A stretch of 64,000 nucleotides of DNA from Yarrowia lipolytica (lineage: Eukaryota; Ascomycota; Dipodascomycetes; Dipodascales), in contig NC_090775.1 in the NCBI RefSeq assembly GCF_001761485.1, forward strand, positions 2,115,001 to 2,179,000, given 5' to 3'. Shown in pieces: positions 1-10,001 of this stretch; positions within the stretch are counted from its first letter, which is position 1, and every line of letters starts with the position of its first letter. The notes under the pieces are model-generated. The model was not told the origin of the DNA, ran no database searches, and saw nothing but the letters and a program-made list of their open reading frames with translations. The position numbers and the translations under genes are program-made.

Positions 1-2498
1 GATGCTCCGCAGGTTACTCACGTTTATGAGCGGTACTGTACCTCCAGGCTAGGAGGAAATTGAAGTCTGGGAAATATATCCAATCTACAAGTATACATTG
101 CTGTAGTGTAATGCACAATATGTACTAAATAGTAGAGGTATCTCATTTCGTACAGTACCATATCTGCCTGGTTCGCATCTCTGACAGCAACCGAATTTTG
201 TTCAGAAATCAGGAAGTGCGTGTTTAAAGAGGTGAATATATACAATCAAACCAGAGGCTGTATCTTCACATATCGAAGCTGTATCATCACATATCGAAGC
301 TGTATATAAGTTATATCAGTGAGTCGTCAAAGGTATTTTCCATATTCTGCTCATGTTATGTTGTCCATTTCGACTCAGACAACACCGAAATGAGCAAAGC
401 GTCGCAGACGTGATTGAAATGAACGACTAAAAAGTATTTCAGACATCTGGAACACCAGTTGCTCTACTCAGAGTGCAATTTAATTGCAATTCATAATTGT
501 GAGTTGTTGTAAAACAGTTGGACAGAGTTGTTTGAAATTTCAGAAAGAGAGAGGATCGCTAGGTGGCTTCAATAGTAGCGAGTGAAACGGAAAACAGGTG
601 TAAGGAAGATTCATCGTCTGATGTCAATTGGAGTAATTAGTACTAGAGTTTCAACTTCCTAATTCTGTCAACTTCTGAATTGTGCACAACTTCCGCCGAG
701 AGCACAACCAGACCAACTAAACTCCAGATGGAGGAAGGTGTTCATAAGGGAATTCCTTGGATCAAGAAAATGTATAGGTTCTTCTTGGAAGATGTTAGCG
801 AATTTATTGGAAGCTCTCTGGCACATACTGGAATCCTCTCAGTATCAAATGGCAGAGGAAAGCCATAATACACATTGCTTCAGATACAATGCGTGCGAAA
901 GCCCTCAAGATTGCTATTACCGATGCAAGACTCTTTTTGAATCGGATTTGGTTATTGAATAGTCATGATGAGCGATACAGCTACTGGTACGTACATAAAC
1001 ACTGATGGACGAACTATCTAAACCGTTCTGGAGGTGTCACTCTAGTGGGTATTGGACTCCAAATGTGTAGTACATGTTAATCACCATGTCAAAACCTGAG
1101 CTTTCGGGCTTTCCAGAATTTCCCAGGCGTAAAGGGGGGAAAGAGAAGACAGGATAAAAGTCACAGTTATACTGTTTAGGCCAGTTCCAGTGATACTGCC
1201 CCATCTGCAAGATTGTTGCCAGATTTTCCCACGTCTCAGTGTATACTGTGTAGTACAGCAGCGGATATACTACTGTACGCGTTTTCCTGCCTGCAGTACA
1301 TACTGTACTTATAGTTGTACTTGTACCTACTCTCACCCGTGTCGCAGAGTTCATAAGATGACCCTTTCTGTGTGGAGACATGGAGATACTACCAGAGTCC
1401 TTGCCGGATGGTTCTACTTGTACAGGTTGACTCACTCTCAGTACTGTATATACCATAGCACCCATAATGTCCCTCAAACAGTGGGTGAAGTTCCTCCCTC
1501 ACATGGTCCCTACGTCCACAGCCAGCGGTATGGTGTAGACACAACTTTTCAAGGACTACGGGTTTTGAAACCCCACAACTGAATCCGAACAGACCAGACT
1601 TGCTCCCCCTGAGTCGCTCCCTGTCCTATGCCATGGGCCAATCACAGCTGACAGCACTCCATGACTAAGCTCTGACTAGTTGCGATATCTCGGATCTGCG
1701 AACAAAGGTGTCATTCTTGTGCACACCACACCGCATCCGGCTAATACTCCGGAGACGCAGACGGTCGCTGGCCGATTGGCAAACTTAACTCGAACTTGTT
1801 TTGGCAGTGTTGGCTGCTGCACGGGCGAGATCTGGCAGAAAACAAGTGGTTCCAATGATCTGTACGTGCGTGTCTGGCAAGTTGCAAGAGACGAGTAGAT
1901 CAGTGACCCCATCTAGAGGGATTATGACCTGCAGTGATTGCTCTTAACCAACTATTGCCGGCCTGACACCCAACAACTGTACATTTGGGGGTTGCATCTG
2001 GATGCATCTGGGTTGCTTTCTGCCGTTTGCTTTTTCCGTCCCTGCAAGATATACATAAATCCAAGGGCAAATAAAGCAGAGACAACCAAAAGATTGACGG
2101 CGGGTAGAACGATTCGAATTCTGAGTTTCCGGACCCTGAAACAAGCTGCTTGTATACAAGTGTCCGACACTTGTGTTAGCATTGGTATCAACAACCTCCA
2201 ACAAGTTGCCAAACCTGTGACGAATGCGTAATCGGGCGCACTACAAGTAGCGTGTTGGGTAGTCCGCATCCCCCCAGCCCCTATTCCACACTAGTGACTC
2301 TAGTGCCGTATTATGTGACCACTGTACACGAGAATACAGCACGTGCCGGCACCATCCTGACGTCCAAAATCGTAGCTATAACCGAAGGCTGCATGATGGA
2401 GAATTTAAGGTTTACTCACCCTGCACCTCTTTTTGGACATCGCCATCCGGTCTTCTTTCTCATCCACTACTATTCACCTAAATCACCACAAGCACATT
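1..2498. other. Intergenic region with no recognised gene
   Basis: The open frames here are short, have codon use unlike the neighbouring genes, and match no family I know. The region holds a 21-bp direct repeat near its left end and several TAC/GTA-rich words typical of the intergenic DNA in this window. The last few hundred bases are presumably the promoter of the ubiquitin hydrolase gene that starts at 2499. Confidence 0.6.
257..305. repeat. 21-bp direct tandem repeat, about 2.3 copies
   Basis: The unit begins GCTGTATC and ends ATATCGAA. Two full copies (257-277 and 278-298) differ at one base and are followed by a partial third. It lies in non-coding DNA and its function is unknown. Confidence 0.85.
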
Positions 2499-3212
2499 AT
2501 GACTAAGTCCTTCGTTCCCCTGGAGTGTAACCCCGAGGTCTTTGGCGGCCTGCTCGACGCCTGGGGCGTGTCCAAGGGCTCGTTTCACGACGTTTTCTCC
2601 ATTGACGAGCCCGAGCTTCTGGCCTTCATTCCCCGACCAGTGGCTGCTCTGATCCTGGTCTTCCCCATCTCGAAAGAGTATGAGGCATACCGAGAACAGG
2701 CTGACGCAGCAGCTCCTGACTACGATCCCACCACGGCGCGATCCGAGGGCGCCAATTGGTGGCCCCAAACCATTACTAATGCCTGCGGAACCATGGCACT
2801 TTTGCATTCGGTGGCAAACGGCCTTCCGCCCAGTGCTGTGCCCGAAAACAGTCTGATTGGCCAGATTGTCGCCCAATCGGACACCCTCAGCACAAACGAA
2901 GCCCGTGCCAAATTGCTAGAGGATTCCGAGCCGTTTGAGGCCGCACACGTTTCTGTGTGTGATGAAGGAGAGACCGACGCTCCTGCTGCTGACGACCCTA
3001 TCGACTTCCACTATGTGGCACTGGTCAAGTCGCAGAAGAACGGCCACCTGTACGAGCTGGACGGACGACGAAAGGGACCCATTGACCTGGGCCAGTTGCA
3101 GGAGGGAGAAGATGCCCTGTCGCAGCTGTCCCTGAATAAGGTGAGAGAGTTCATGGAGAGAGAGAAGGAGAGTGGAGGATACTTTTCCATCATTGCTCTT
3201 TCTGAGGATTAG
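2499..3212 (+). CDS. YUH1: Ubiquitin carboxyl-terminal hydrolase, UCH family (peptidase C12)
   Basis: This is a cysteine protease that cleaves small adducts from the C-terminus of ubiquitin, and in yeast also matures Rub1/Nedd8. The 237-residue product matches the usual single-domain UCH length (Yuh1 is about 236). The catalytic set is visible: oxyanion Gln90 in WWPQ, nucleophile Cys96 in NACGT, His171 in DFHYVAL and Asp188 in YELDGR. The His-Asp spacing is two residues longer than in human UCH-L3. The open frame extends 22 codons upstream, but the ATG at 2499 follows a CA-rich leader and gives the family N-terminus (FVPLECNPEVF), so I chose it. The product should be cytosolic, as there is no signal peptide. 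It converges on DCP1. Confidence 0.95.
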   Translation: MTKSFVPLECNPEVFGGLLDAWGVSKGSFHDVFSIDEPELLAFIPRPVAALILVFPISKEYEAYREQADAAAPDYDPTTARSEGANWWPQTITNACGTMALLHSVANGLPPSAVPENSLIGQIVAQSDTLSTNEARAKLLEDSEPFEAAHVSVCDEGETDAPAADDPIDFHYVALVKSQKNGHLYELDGRRKGPIDLGQLQEGEDALSQLSLNKVREFMEREKESGGYFSIIALSED

Positions 3213-3646
3213 AGAAAGGTACGGTACTCGTAGAAGAGAGAGCGGGCGAGCCTCAAGGTAAGTTTCAACTGGCAGAAATGCTACAAAGATCTAAATAGAT
3301 AATTCGTGTTACAATATCTACAACGCACAAGAAGGTAGTATTGTATCGTAGCGTATATATTGTACAGTAATACATTCCAAAATCGTGTTTCATTCATTCG
3401 TACAAGACCTTGCTACAGCTCCCTACAATATGTATAAGTTAACGATATATTACAGTAAACACTTGTTACTGGCTTCTAGGCGATGCAAATAACTATGCAT
3501 CCAATTCAACCTCTTCCTTACTAATTTACATCATCCCTGAACGCTCTGGTGCCCCTTATGTATGACAGACAGCGTTTTCGACAAAAAAAAGTGACAGTAT
3601 GAGGATCCTGACTTCATCCAGTCACTCCGACCCGAACGTTAGACCT
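3213..3646. other. Convergent 3' intergenic region
   Basis: AT-rich spacer between the 3' ends of YUH1 (plus) and DCP1 (minus). It is presumably the two 3' UTRs and polyadenylation regions. I see no other feature. Confidence 0.6.
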
Positions 3647-4276
3647 CTAGTTTGCGTACTGCGTTGTCTGCGTTGTCTGCGTTGTCTGCTGTGTCTGCTG
3701 TGTCTGCTGTGTCTGCTGTGTCTGTTGTGTTTGCTGGGTCTGCTGCGTGGTTTGACCACTCTCATGAAGACACCAGTTGATCAGGCTCAATGCCGGATCT
3801 CTATCTTTCTCATCAAACAGCCAAAGACCATACATCTGGCCATCACTTGCCGAAACCATGATAAAGGAGTCTTCCAAACTGCTGTTCATCTCTGGGATGT
3901 CGTTGGTGTCCTTCTGAACGCCTGCGTTTGTGTAATAAGAGACGTTTTGAGGAATTAGGCCGAGGGAGAAGTTCTCGGGACTAGTTCGGTTGAGAATGAT
4001 GAGGGCATAAGGGTAGGGATCCGTCTCGTCCTCAGGAGTCACTCGCCGACTGTAGATGAATAATGTGCCCAGCACAGGCATCTTCTCCCAGCTGTTGGAG
4101 GTCATGGAGAACTTGTATACTGAGCAGATGGCGGAGTTGAAGAACACCTGGCCAGTTTTCTGATCAATGTTGGTCAGCGCGATGTGGTTGAGCGTTTGTC
4201 GCGAATACTCTTCAAGCTGTTGTTGTTTCTTCTTCAGCTGGGCGTTGCCCTCTGATTGCTTCTTCTTCCGGGCCAT
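3647..4276 (-). CDS. DCP1: mRNA-decapping enzyme subunit Dcp1
   Basis: Dcp1 is the activating partner of the decapping hydrolase Dcp2 and acts in cytoplasmic P-bodies in 5'-3' mRNA decay. The 209-residue product has an EVH1-type domain over about residues 20-165. Recognisable family blocks are SVYKFSMTSNSWEK, VLGTLFIYSRR, the LNR motif and YGLWLFDEKDR. The C-terminus (about 170-205) is an almost pure Gln/Thr tail of TQQ and QTT repeats. It is encoded by a 9-bp tandem repeat and looks prion-like. The open frame runs six codons further upstream but without an ATG, so the start is the ATG at 4276, giving MARKKKQ. The gene is transcribed in the same direction as the F-box gene to its right. Confidence 0.93.
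   Translation of the reverse strand: MARKKKQSEGNAQLKKKQQQLEEYSRQTLNHIALTNIDQKTGQVFFNSAICSVYKFSMTSNSWEKMPVLGTLFIYSRRVTPEDETDPYPYALIILNRTSPENFSLGLIPQNVSYYTNAGVQKDTNDIPEMNSSLEDSFIMVSASDGQMYGLWLFDEKDRDPALSLINWCLHESGQTTQQTQQTQQTQQTQQTQQTQQTTQTTQTTQYAN
3659..3753 (-). repeat. 9-bp tandem repeat coding the Dcp1 Gln/Thr tail
   Basis: On the plus strand the units read GCGTTGTCT then GCTGTGTCT, about ten copies, decaying toward 3753. All lie in frame and encode Thr-Gln-Gln type triplets. A 9-bp unit changes the tail length without breaking the frame, so length variation between strains is likely. Confidence 0.9.
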
Positions 4277-4835
4277 TTTTATACGTGAAGACAAGGTGGT
4301 TGTGTTCGAACGCGTGTTTTTGGTGACGTGGCAAGTTCAATTTTCGTCCAGCTGCGTCTATACTGGTGGGGAAGGTGTATCGCGTGGTGATGCTCGTCGT
4401 GTGTGTTAGACGATGACGATGATGAGTAATGGTGTAGTACCGAAACTTAATATGGCTTACTAAGCAGGGTTGTAGAAGACAGGTAACTAATAGTACAGTA
4501 TGTGCAGTATCAGTATGTGCAGTGTCAGTATGTGCAGGTTTTTCAGGAGCGGTTTCTCATAGAGTAGTTGCACGTGATCTATGTCTTTTCTTTTGTTCGC
4601 TCACAACACATTTATACTTACATAATGCATTTGCACTCGATCCTAGCTCACAGATCATAACAAATAACTCTTTAAAAGACAACATTATAGGTAAAGTTTA
4701 GTTGATCTACTTTGACATGAAAGCGTGAATGAATCACTTTTTTTGGGGGGGAGGGTCTTCTCTTGGATGGAAAAACTTGGGAATCAATGAACAAGAAGAC
4801 AAGGGCCAAGGCGAATTAAATGCAACAAAAACAGA
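4277..4835. other. Intergenic region upstream of DCP1
   Basis: Contains the DCP1 promoter and the 3' region of the F-box gene. It holds a 15-bp direct repeat of about three copies at 4496-4538 (unit CAGTATGTGCAGTRT) and one CACGTG box at 4571-4576. Confidence 0.6.
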
Positions 4836-6014
4836 TTATGGAAACATAATATATCCATCCTCATCTGAAGGTGGTGTACCCTTCAACTTGTTTCTCACAA
4901 ACTCCAGACTGAACACGAAGCACTTCAACACTCCGTCCACGACTCCAGGCATGTATATGGAGCCTTCATTGTCTTGTACAGGCATCTTCAATACGACCAT
5001 GGTTTTCAAGTCAATGATAAACTGCATCACATGCCCGTCACCAACACCACACAGGTATCGTGGGTGTCGGTCGTCCTGCTTGATATATCTGCAGTCAGGG
5101 AAACACGATAAGACCATTTGCTTGCATAATCTTTCTGTGCCCAAATAAGTCACCCTCATCAGCTTGTCATTTGAGAAAAAGTAGAACTTGCCCTCGTAGA
5201 CTGCAACGACTCCACCCTTGAGCGGCTCCGGCTCGGGATGTTCACCAAGATGAAGTTCCATGTCACCATTGATGTAAAGAAGCATATTATCCGGCTCACT
5301 GAGATCGTTGAACAAGTGTGTGCCTGCTAGAAAAGACGTTGAGGCCTCTGAATGTGGATGCCGTATAACTGTGAAATCCGGTTCAAAGCTTTTGACGTTA
5401 GGACCACTAAGTAATTTGAAGCCGTAGATTGCAGTATCGTCAGCGTCATTGTCCCGGGCCTCAATCACAAGCGCCTCTGGACTCATAAAGTCGTCGCAGT
5501 AGGTGTACTTGGCCTTGTCAATTTCGAACGAAATTTGACCGAGGGAGTACTGGTGGTCTATGACAACCATGCCACCCTTGTGCCACGGAAGCCGGGAGTC
5601 AGAAAGATAGACGAGACAATTGCCGCACTGAAGGCCTCGATCGTTGAACCAACACTTGAAAGATGCTCGATAGCCAGCCAGACCAAACTCCCTATCGACA
5701 AAGAATCGTTGTGCGTACTCCATCTGGCCTCCGAGGATGCATTCGAAGCTATCTGGTAAGGGAGAGTTGGTAAGTTCCACGGGAACATCTCCTTCGGTCA
5801 ACCCGCGTGACTCGCAGAAGTAGTTACACACCCCTTCTGGCGTGATGTTGGATCTATACCATGGACAAAAGTGTTTGAACGCATCAACGGTACGAGACGC
5901 AAACAGATTGTAGAGGTTTCGGTTACATAAGCTGATGCTTACTAACTCTCGGATATCAAGATACTGGCCAATATTTAACCAGATTTCATTTGGTATCGCG
6001 GTAGCGGTGGTCAT
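4836..6014 (-). CDS. F-box domain protein
   Basis: The 392-residue product opens with a clear F-box (about residues 7-45: IPNEIWLNIGQYLDIRELVS, then SLCNRNLYNLF). This motif binds Skp1 and makes a protein the substrate-recruiting part of an SCF ubiquitin ligase. The remaining 340 residues do not show obvious LRR or WD40 repeats. They are mostly short predicted beta strands with several Cys and Trp, so the substrate-binding fold and the target cannot be named. The ATG at 6014 begins a normal F-box N-terminus. A family-level call is all the sequence supports. Confidence 0.8.
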   Translation of the reverse strand: MTTATAIPNEIWLNIGQYLDIRELVSISLCNRNLYNLFASRTVDAFKHFCPWYRSNITPEGVCNYFCESRGLTEGDVPVELTNSPLPDSFECILGGQMEYAQRFFVDREFGLAGYRASFKCWFNDRGLQCGNCLVYLSDSRLPWHKGGMVVIDHQYSLGQISFEIDKAKYTYCDDFMSPEALVIEARDNDADDTAIYGFKLLSGPNVKSFEPDFTVIRHPHSEASTSFLAGTHLFNDLSEPDNMLLYINGDMELHLGEHPEPEPLKGGVVAVYEGKFYFFSNDKLMRVTYLGTERLCKQMVLSCFPDCRYIKQDDRHPRYLCGVGDGHVMQFIIDLKTMVVLKMPVQDNEGSIYMPGVVDGVLKCFVFSLEFVRNKLKGTPPSDEDGYIMFP

Positions 6015-6119
6015 GTTGGGTGAGAAAAGTAGGGTTCAATTAACACGTTGAAATATTTATCGGTCCCTACTAAATTTTATGTCGAGATTTTGAACTTCTC
6101 TCTCAATTGAGTGTCACAT

Positions 6120-6191
6120 CAAACGACAGGGAATATCTACTGCGACCCCGACAACGTCAAGAAGGTGCTCAATGAGGTTGGAGCAGTAGCA
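6120..6191 (+). pseudogene. Possible relic of acidic ribosomal protein P2
   Basis: Read in one frame this stretch gives TTGN, then five unrelated residues, then NVKKVLNEVGA. That resembles the N-terminal helix region of ribosomal P2 proteins (TxGGN..PSAxDVKKVLxxVGA). The codons are those favoured by highly expressed genes here. There is no ATG, no upstream helix, and the similarity ends after about 24 residues, so if real it is a fragment. Chance similarity cannot be excluded. Confidence 0.3.
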
Positions 6192-7216
6192 GCTGTAATA
6201 CCCGTGTTGCGCCGCGGCGGCTCACGGGGACACTGCCAATGTTGCTCAGGAAACAAGAGTCCTGTGTTATAAAAGTGGGTCGCAAGTCGATCTACTTGTA
6301 AGGAGTACAGTACTTGTAGATGATACGCGCCAGAACGAGCTCAATGGCAGGGCCTTCGACTCGGGTAAAAGCCCTTCGACAACTATGGCGGTTGTTTTCG
6401 CAACCGGTTGAAGTATTCATGCGGGAACGAGCTACATTGGCTCTTAGCGGAGTTGCTCTATTGTCGGGGATAACACCCTCCATCGAGTGCAAACACCGGG
6501 AACTTCCACTATTGAAGGGATCTCATCGAGGGAGTTCCGGCTGCCAAACCACTCTCCGAGTCAGTTTTCAAGCTAGGGCTCCGGCATGGACAAGTTTCTG
6601 TCTTTTTGGGCTCTGCAACCCCGTCTACAGTCCTGTAAACCGCCATCCAAGCCCATTGTTCAACTTCTTCCAGACTGAAGGAAACTACAGTATAGCTAAT
6701 GATCTGGAAGGAATGTTGGAGCTACTTGAACTCGACATGGTGTGGCGAACAGACGCGGGTGGAAACGGCCATCTTATGAACGAGTCTCGCTCGCTCTTGA
6801 CAGGGACCAAGAAGAACTCTCTCAGGGAGATGTTCGGAAAGGCCCCAATACAATACTCGCTTTAATATACCTGGCTTGCACGCTGTTGTTCTGACAGTGA
6901 ATGCGACAGTGTCTACATCCAGGACCGAGAGATACACAATACATCTCCTATCAATGTTTCCCATTTTTCCAACAGCAATTATTACAAGTACAGTACCAGT
7001 CGAAAAAACGGTGCATCATCATCTACAAGAGTGCAAGCAGCTACTACTTGTGCTGTACTTCAAATGTACACTGCCATTCGAGATGGAGTAGCTACTGCTT
7101 GTATGGTACAGTAGATGGCTCTTCTCTGGGTTGGAGTGGGCGTCCATATCTCCGACGCAATGAACAACGACAGTAAGACATTCACCAAGCCTTCCACCTC
7201 ACCGTCTAGAGGAATT

Positions 7217-7276
7217 TCCGCCGTGTTAATAGGCAATTTCCGCCTTGTTAATAGGCAATCTCCGCCTTGTTAATAG
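7217..7276. repeat. 22-bp tandem repeat, about 2.7 copies
   Basis: The unit begins TCCGCC and ends AGGCAATY. Copies are 7217-7238, 7239-7260 and a partial 7261-7276. It lies about 170 bp upstream of the ASE1 start codon, so it may be a duplicated regulatory site. Confidence 0.85.
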
Positions 7277-7448
7277 TCTCGATATTATCGGCCGGAATCG
7301 AACACACCAAACACACGTACAGCTACACCAGACTGTCAAACTCTACTCGTGTTTGTTTACGAATGTCTAAATGGGGTTAAGGTTGGGTTGGTGCATCATC
7401 ATCATCACAAGTGCAACAAGTATTTTGACATAGCTACGAACACAAGAC

Positions 7449-9872
7449 ATGAAACGACGAACTTCGTATCTTCAGAACGAGCTGGAGCGGCTATCGAACG
7501 AGCTCCAGCTTGTTTTTTCGGACGTGGGGTTCTCGCATGCTGAAAAGGAGGAAAAAGAACGACTACATTTCCAAAAACTGGTGGAAGCGCTACAGATACG
7601 ACTTTTGGAGGAAAAGAGCTACAGAGACGAGCTCAAGCAAAAATGCGTGGACAAGCAGATCCGGCTCAAGGTACTCAAAACAACGTCTCTGCCTGACGTG
7701 GCGGCTGGAGTCACGGCAGCAAGCGGTCTCGTTGCGGTTATTGACGAACCGATACTGCCCCCTTACAAGGAGCTTTTAGAACGGCTGGACCGGTCTGGGA
7801 GCAAGCTGGAGCAGGTATTTGAGGAGCGGTGTGACATTGTGCGACGTGTCCAGAACAAGCTCGACTACCTGGACCAGGTAATGGGCCCCGACACTCACTC
7901 AAATGAGGACTCTTGGAGGGTTGATTTGGACGGATGTGTGCCGCCCAGACTGACACTAGACGTTTTGAAGGGTGTGGAGGATCAATTGGAACGACGACAG
8001 GAGGAGTATGAGTCTCGCAAGTCGCAGATCGACTTTCTGGCCACCGAGATCAACGAGCATTGGAGTCTTCTGGGAGTGGAAAACAACGAGCTGGACGAAA
8101 CTATCATTCACCATCGAAGCGTGCCGTTGGCCCTCACAAACGCAAAGATCACATACCTCCAAGACACTCTCAAGGAATTGCAACTCTTGCGTGAGGAGCG
8201 ACAGAAGACAATTGAGACATACAAGGCCGAAGTGGAGCATTTATGGTCTCGTCTGGACGAGGATGAAGGAGTTATTGGACGGTTCCTGGGCACAGTTGCC
8301 GGTGAGACGGCTGTTGTTGTGGAAAAATGGCACGAGGAGCTACTCAGAATGCGTCAACAAAAACAGGCTCACTTGGAAGTGTTTATTGCCGAAGCTCGTG
8401 ATAATCTCAAGTCTATCTGGGACGCCCTCTATTACTCGGAAGAGCAAAGACATGACTTTGTGCCATTCTACATGACAGAGGACTCGTCAGAGGCCCTTTT
8501 GGAGGTCCACGAGAAGGAAATTGCTGCCAGAGAGGCCGAGCTAACCGAGAATGAAGGTATTCTGGATCTCGTTAAACAACACAAACAGCTGGTTCAGGAT
8601 GCAAAGGATCTCGAAGAGTCGTCTCGTGACCCTGCTCGTCTGATGGGCAAGTCTCAACGTGGAGATCCTGGTCGACTGCTGAGAGAAGAGCAGATGAGAA
8701 AGCAGATTGCCAGAAAGATGCCCAGACTGCTGGTCAGTTTGAAAGAGAGCCTCATGGAATATGAGGAAGAGCAGGGTAAACCATTTCTTGTGTTTGGCAA
8801 GTCGTATCTCCAGGTGATGCAGCAACAGGAGGTTGCGCAAACACCTCGAAGACGTGCAGCAGCTTCTGTGGCACAATCAGCTTCTCGGTCAGTGTCTCAA
8901 TCAGCGTCACGTGGTGGCCCCCCGTCTGTTTCTCGGTCTGTTTCCGCCACTTCTGCACCAAGAAGTGCTCAGGCGTCTCCAACAAAAACAAGAAACATGA
9001 CTCAACCTATCACACGGTCAGCTCCTCGGCCCGGGGCTCGTCCTGTGACTGCTGGAAATGATACGACGAGTATTAGGGGCAATCTAAACTCTCTCAGAAA
9101 CCCTGGACGGCCTTCTACGGTCGGTGCTTCTACTTCTAGAACCGCAGCAAGTCGTATCCTCGGCTCTGTGCCTCGAATGCAACCTCTACAGAACATCTCG
9201 TCCAACCGAATCAACAAACCCAGCACCATTCCTGGTCCCAAGCGAAGATCTCTTAACAAGAAACTGACCGCGGCTCAGGTGAACCACAATCTCATGGGAG
9301 GTCAAGAGACTCCAGTTCGAGAATCTACGCCAATGAAAGACATTAGTGCTTTGCACGCCCAGAGAAATGTTCCTGTCTGGGAACGTCTTTCTCCCAAGAA
9401 GGCGGCAGATACTGAGCCTCGGTCTTCACCTCAGAGATCACCTCAAAAATCACCTCAGAGAAGTCCTGCCAAGTCTTTGAAGACTACTAATTCTCCCATG
9501 GTGACCATAAAGTCCCCTGTGAAGGAGTTTGCGGTTCCTAATCAGTACATTGCTCCCGGATCGGTTTCTTCTACAGTTACAATGTCTCAGAGCCCCAAGA
9601 GAAGCCCGAAAAAGTACGGACAATTGGACAGATTCCACATTGGATGTCCGGAGGCTGAGATACGTTCAGTCTCTGGCAGCTCCACTACGTCGACCACTTC
9701 TTCTGTGTCCGTTTTCTCGGATTCTTGTGATCTGCCGTCGTCAGATGAAGAAGATCCAGAGTACGCTGCTTTGATGATGCAACAACGACGTCAGATTTCA
9801 AGAGGCCTACCGAAGAAGAGATCTGACCAGCCTCGTCTATCTGTTTTCAACTGGGATAAGGATGTCTTCTAA
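7449..9872 (+). CDS. ASE1: Anaphase spindle elongation protein Ase1 (MAP65/PRC1 family)
   Basis: Ase1 crosslinks antiparallel microtubules in the spindle midzone and supports anaphase spindle elongation and cytokinesis. The 807-residue product has a long helical N-terminal half (about 1-330) for dimerisation. The conserved MAP65 core follows (about 330-470), recognised by WDALYYSEEQRHDFVPF, LLEVHEKEIAAREAEL and the run ending GKPFLVFGKSYLQ. The C-terminal 340 residues are disordered, Ser/Arg/Pro-rich and basic. They include clustered SP sites (SPQRSPQKSPQRSPAKS) that look like Cdk targets, as known for Ase1 regulation. The start at 7449 is the first ATG of the frame. The gene converges on TFG2 with a 129-bp gap. 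Confidence 0.93.
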   Translation: MKRRTSYLQNELERLSNELQLVFSDVGFSHAEKEEKERLHFQKLVEALQIRLLEEKSYRDELKQKCVDKQIRLKVLKTTSLPDVAAGVTAASGLVAVIDEPILPPYKELLERLDRSGSKLEQVFEERCDIVRRVQNKLDYLDQVMGPDTHSNEDSWRVDLDGCVPPRLTLDVLKGVEDQLERRQEEYESRKSQIDFLATEINEHWSLLGVENNELDETIIHHRSVPLALTNAKITYLQDTLKELQLLREERQKTIETYKAEVEHLWSRLDEDEGVIGRFLGTVAGETAVVVEKWHEELLRMRQQKQAHLEVFIAEARDNLKSIWDALYYSEEQRHDFVPFYMTEDSSEALLEVHEKEIAAREAELTENEGILDLVKQHKQLVQDAKDLEESSRDPARLMGKSQRGDPGRLLREEQMRKQIARKMPRLLVSLKESLMEYEEEQGKPFLVFGKSYLQVMQQQEVAQTPRRRAAASVAQSASRSVSQSASRGGPPSVSRSVSATSAPRSAQASPTKTRNMTQPITRSAPRPGARPVTAGNDTTSIRGNLNSLRNPGRPSTVGASTSRTAASRILGSVPRMQPLQNISSNRINKPSTIPGPKRRSLNKKLTAAQVNHNLMGGQETPVRESTPMKDISALHAQRNVPVWERLSPKKAADTEPRSSPQRSPQKSPQRSPAKSLKTTNSPMVTIKSPVKEFAVPNQYIAPGSVSSTVTMSQSPKRSPKKYGQLDRFHIGCPEAEIRSVSGSSTTSTTSSVSVFSDSCDLPSSDEEDPEYAALMMQQRRQISRGLPKKRSDQPRLSVFNWDKDVF

Positions 9873-10001
9873 TCGTCACGATGTTTTCAACTTCAACTTC
9901 ATACCCCATTAACCAAGAACTGACCTATTTATTCACTCATTTATATAGTCAATGATATTTATATTTATTCACCTAACCCATGTGCAAACCACTTGTCAAA
10001 T

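Larger units (their letters stand above)
6015..7448. other. Divergent intergenic region between the F-box gene and ASE1
   Basis: Carries the promoters of both flanking genes, a short relic resembling ribosomal protein P2 near 6120, and a 22-bp tandem repeat at 7217. An open frame of 181 codons at 6320 has no family match and poor codon use, so I do not call it. Confidence 0.55.

Noticed and set aside
1037-1477. 146-codon open frame on the minus strand
   Set aside because: Built largely of TAC/GTA-rich intergenic words, with no family match and codon use unlike the real genes.
6320-6865. 181-codon open frame on the plus strand
   Set aside because: No similarity, many rare codons, and it lies in the F-box/ASE1 promoter region.
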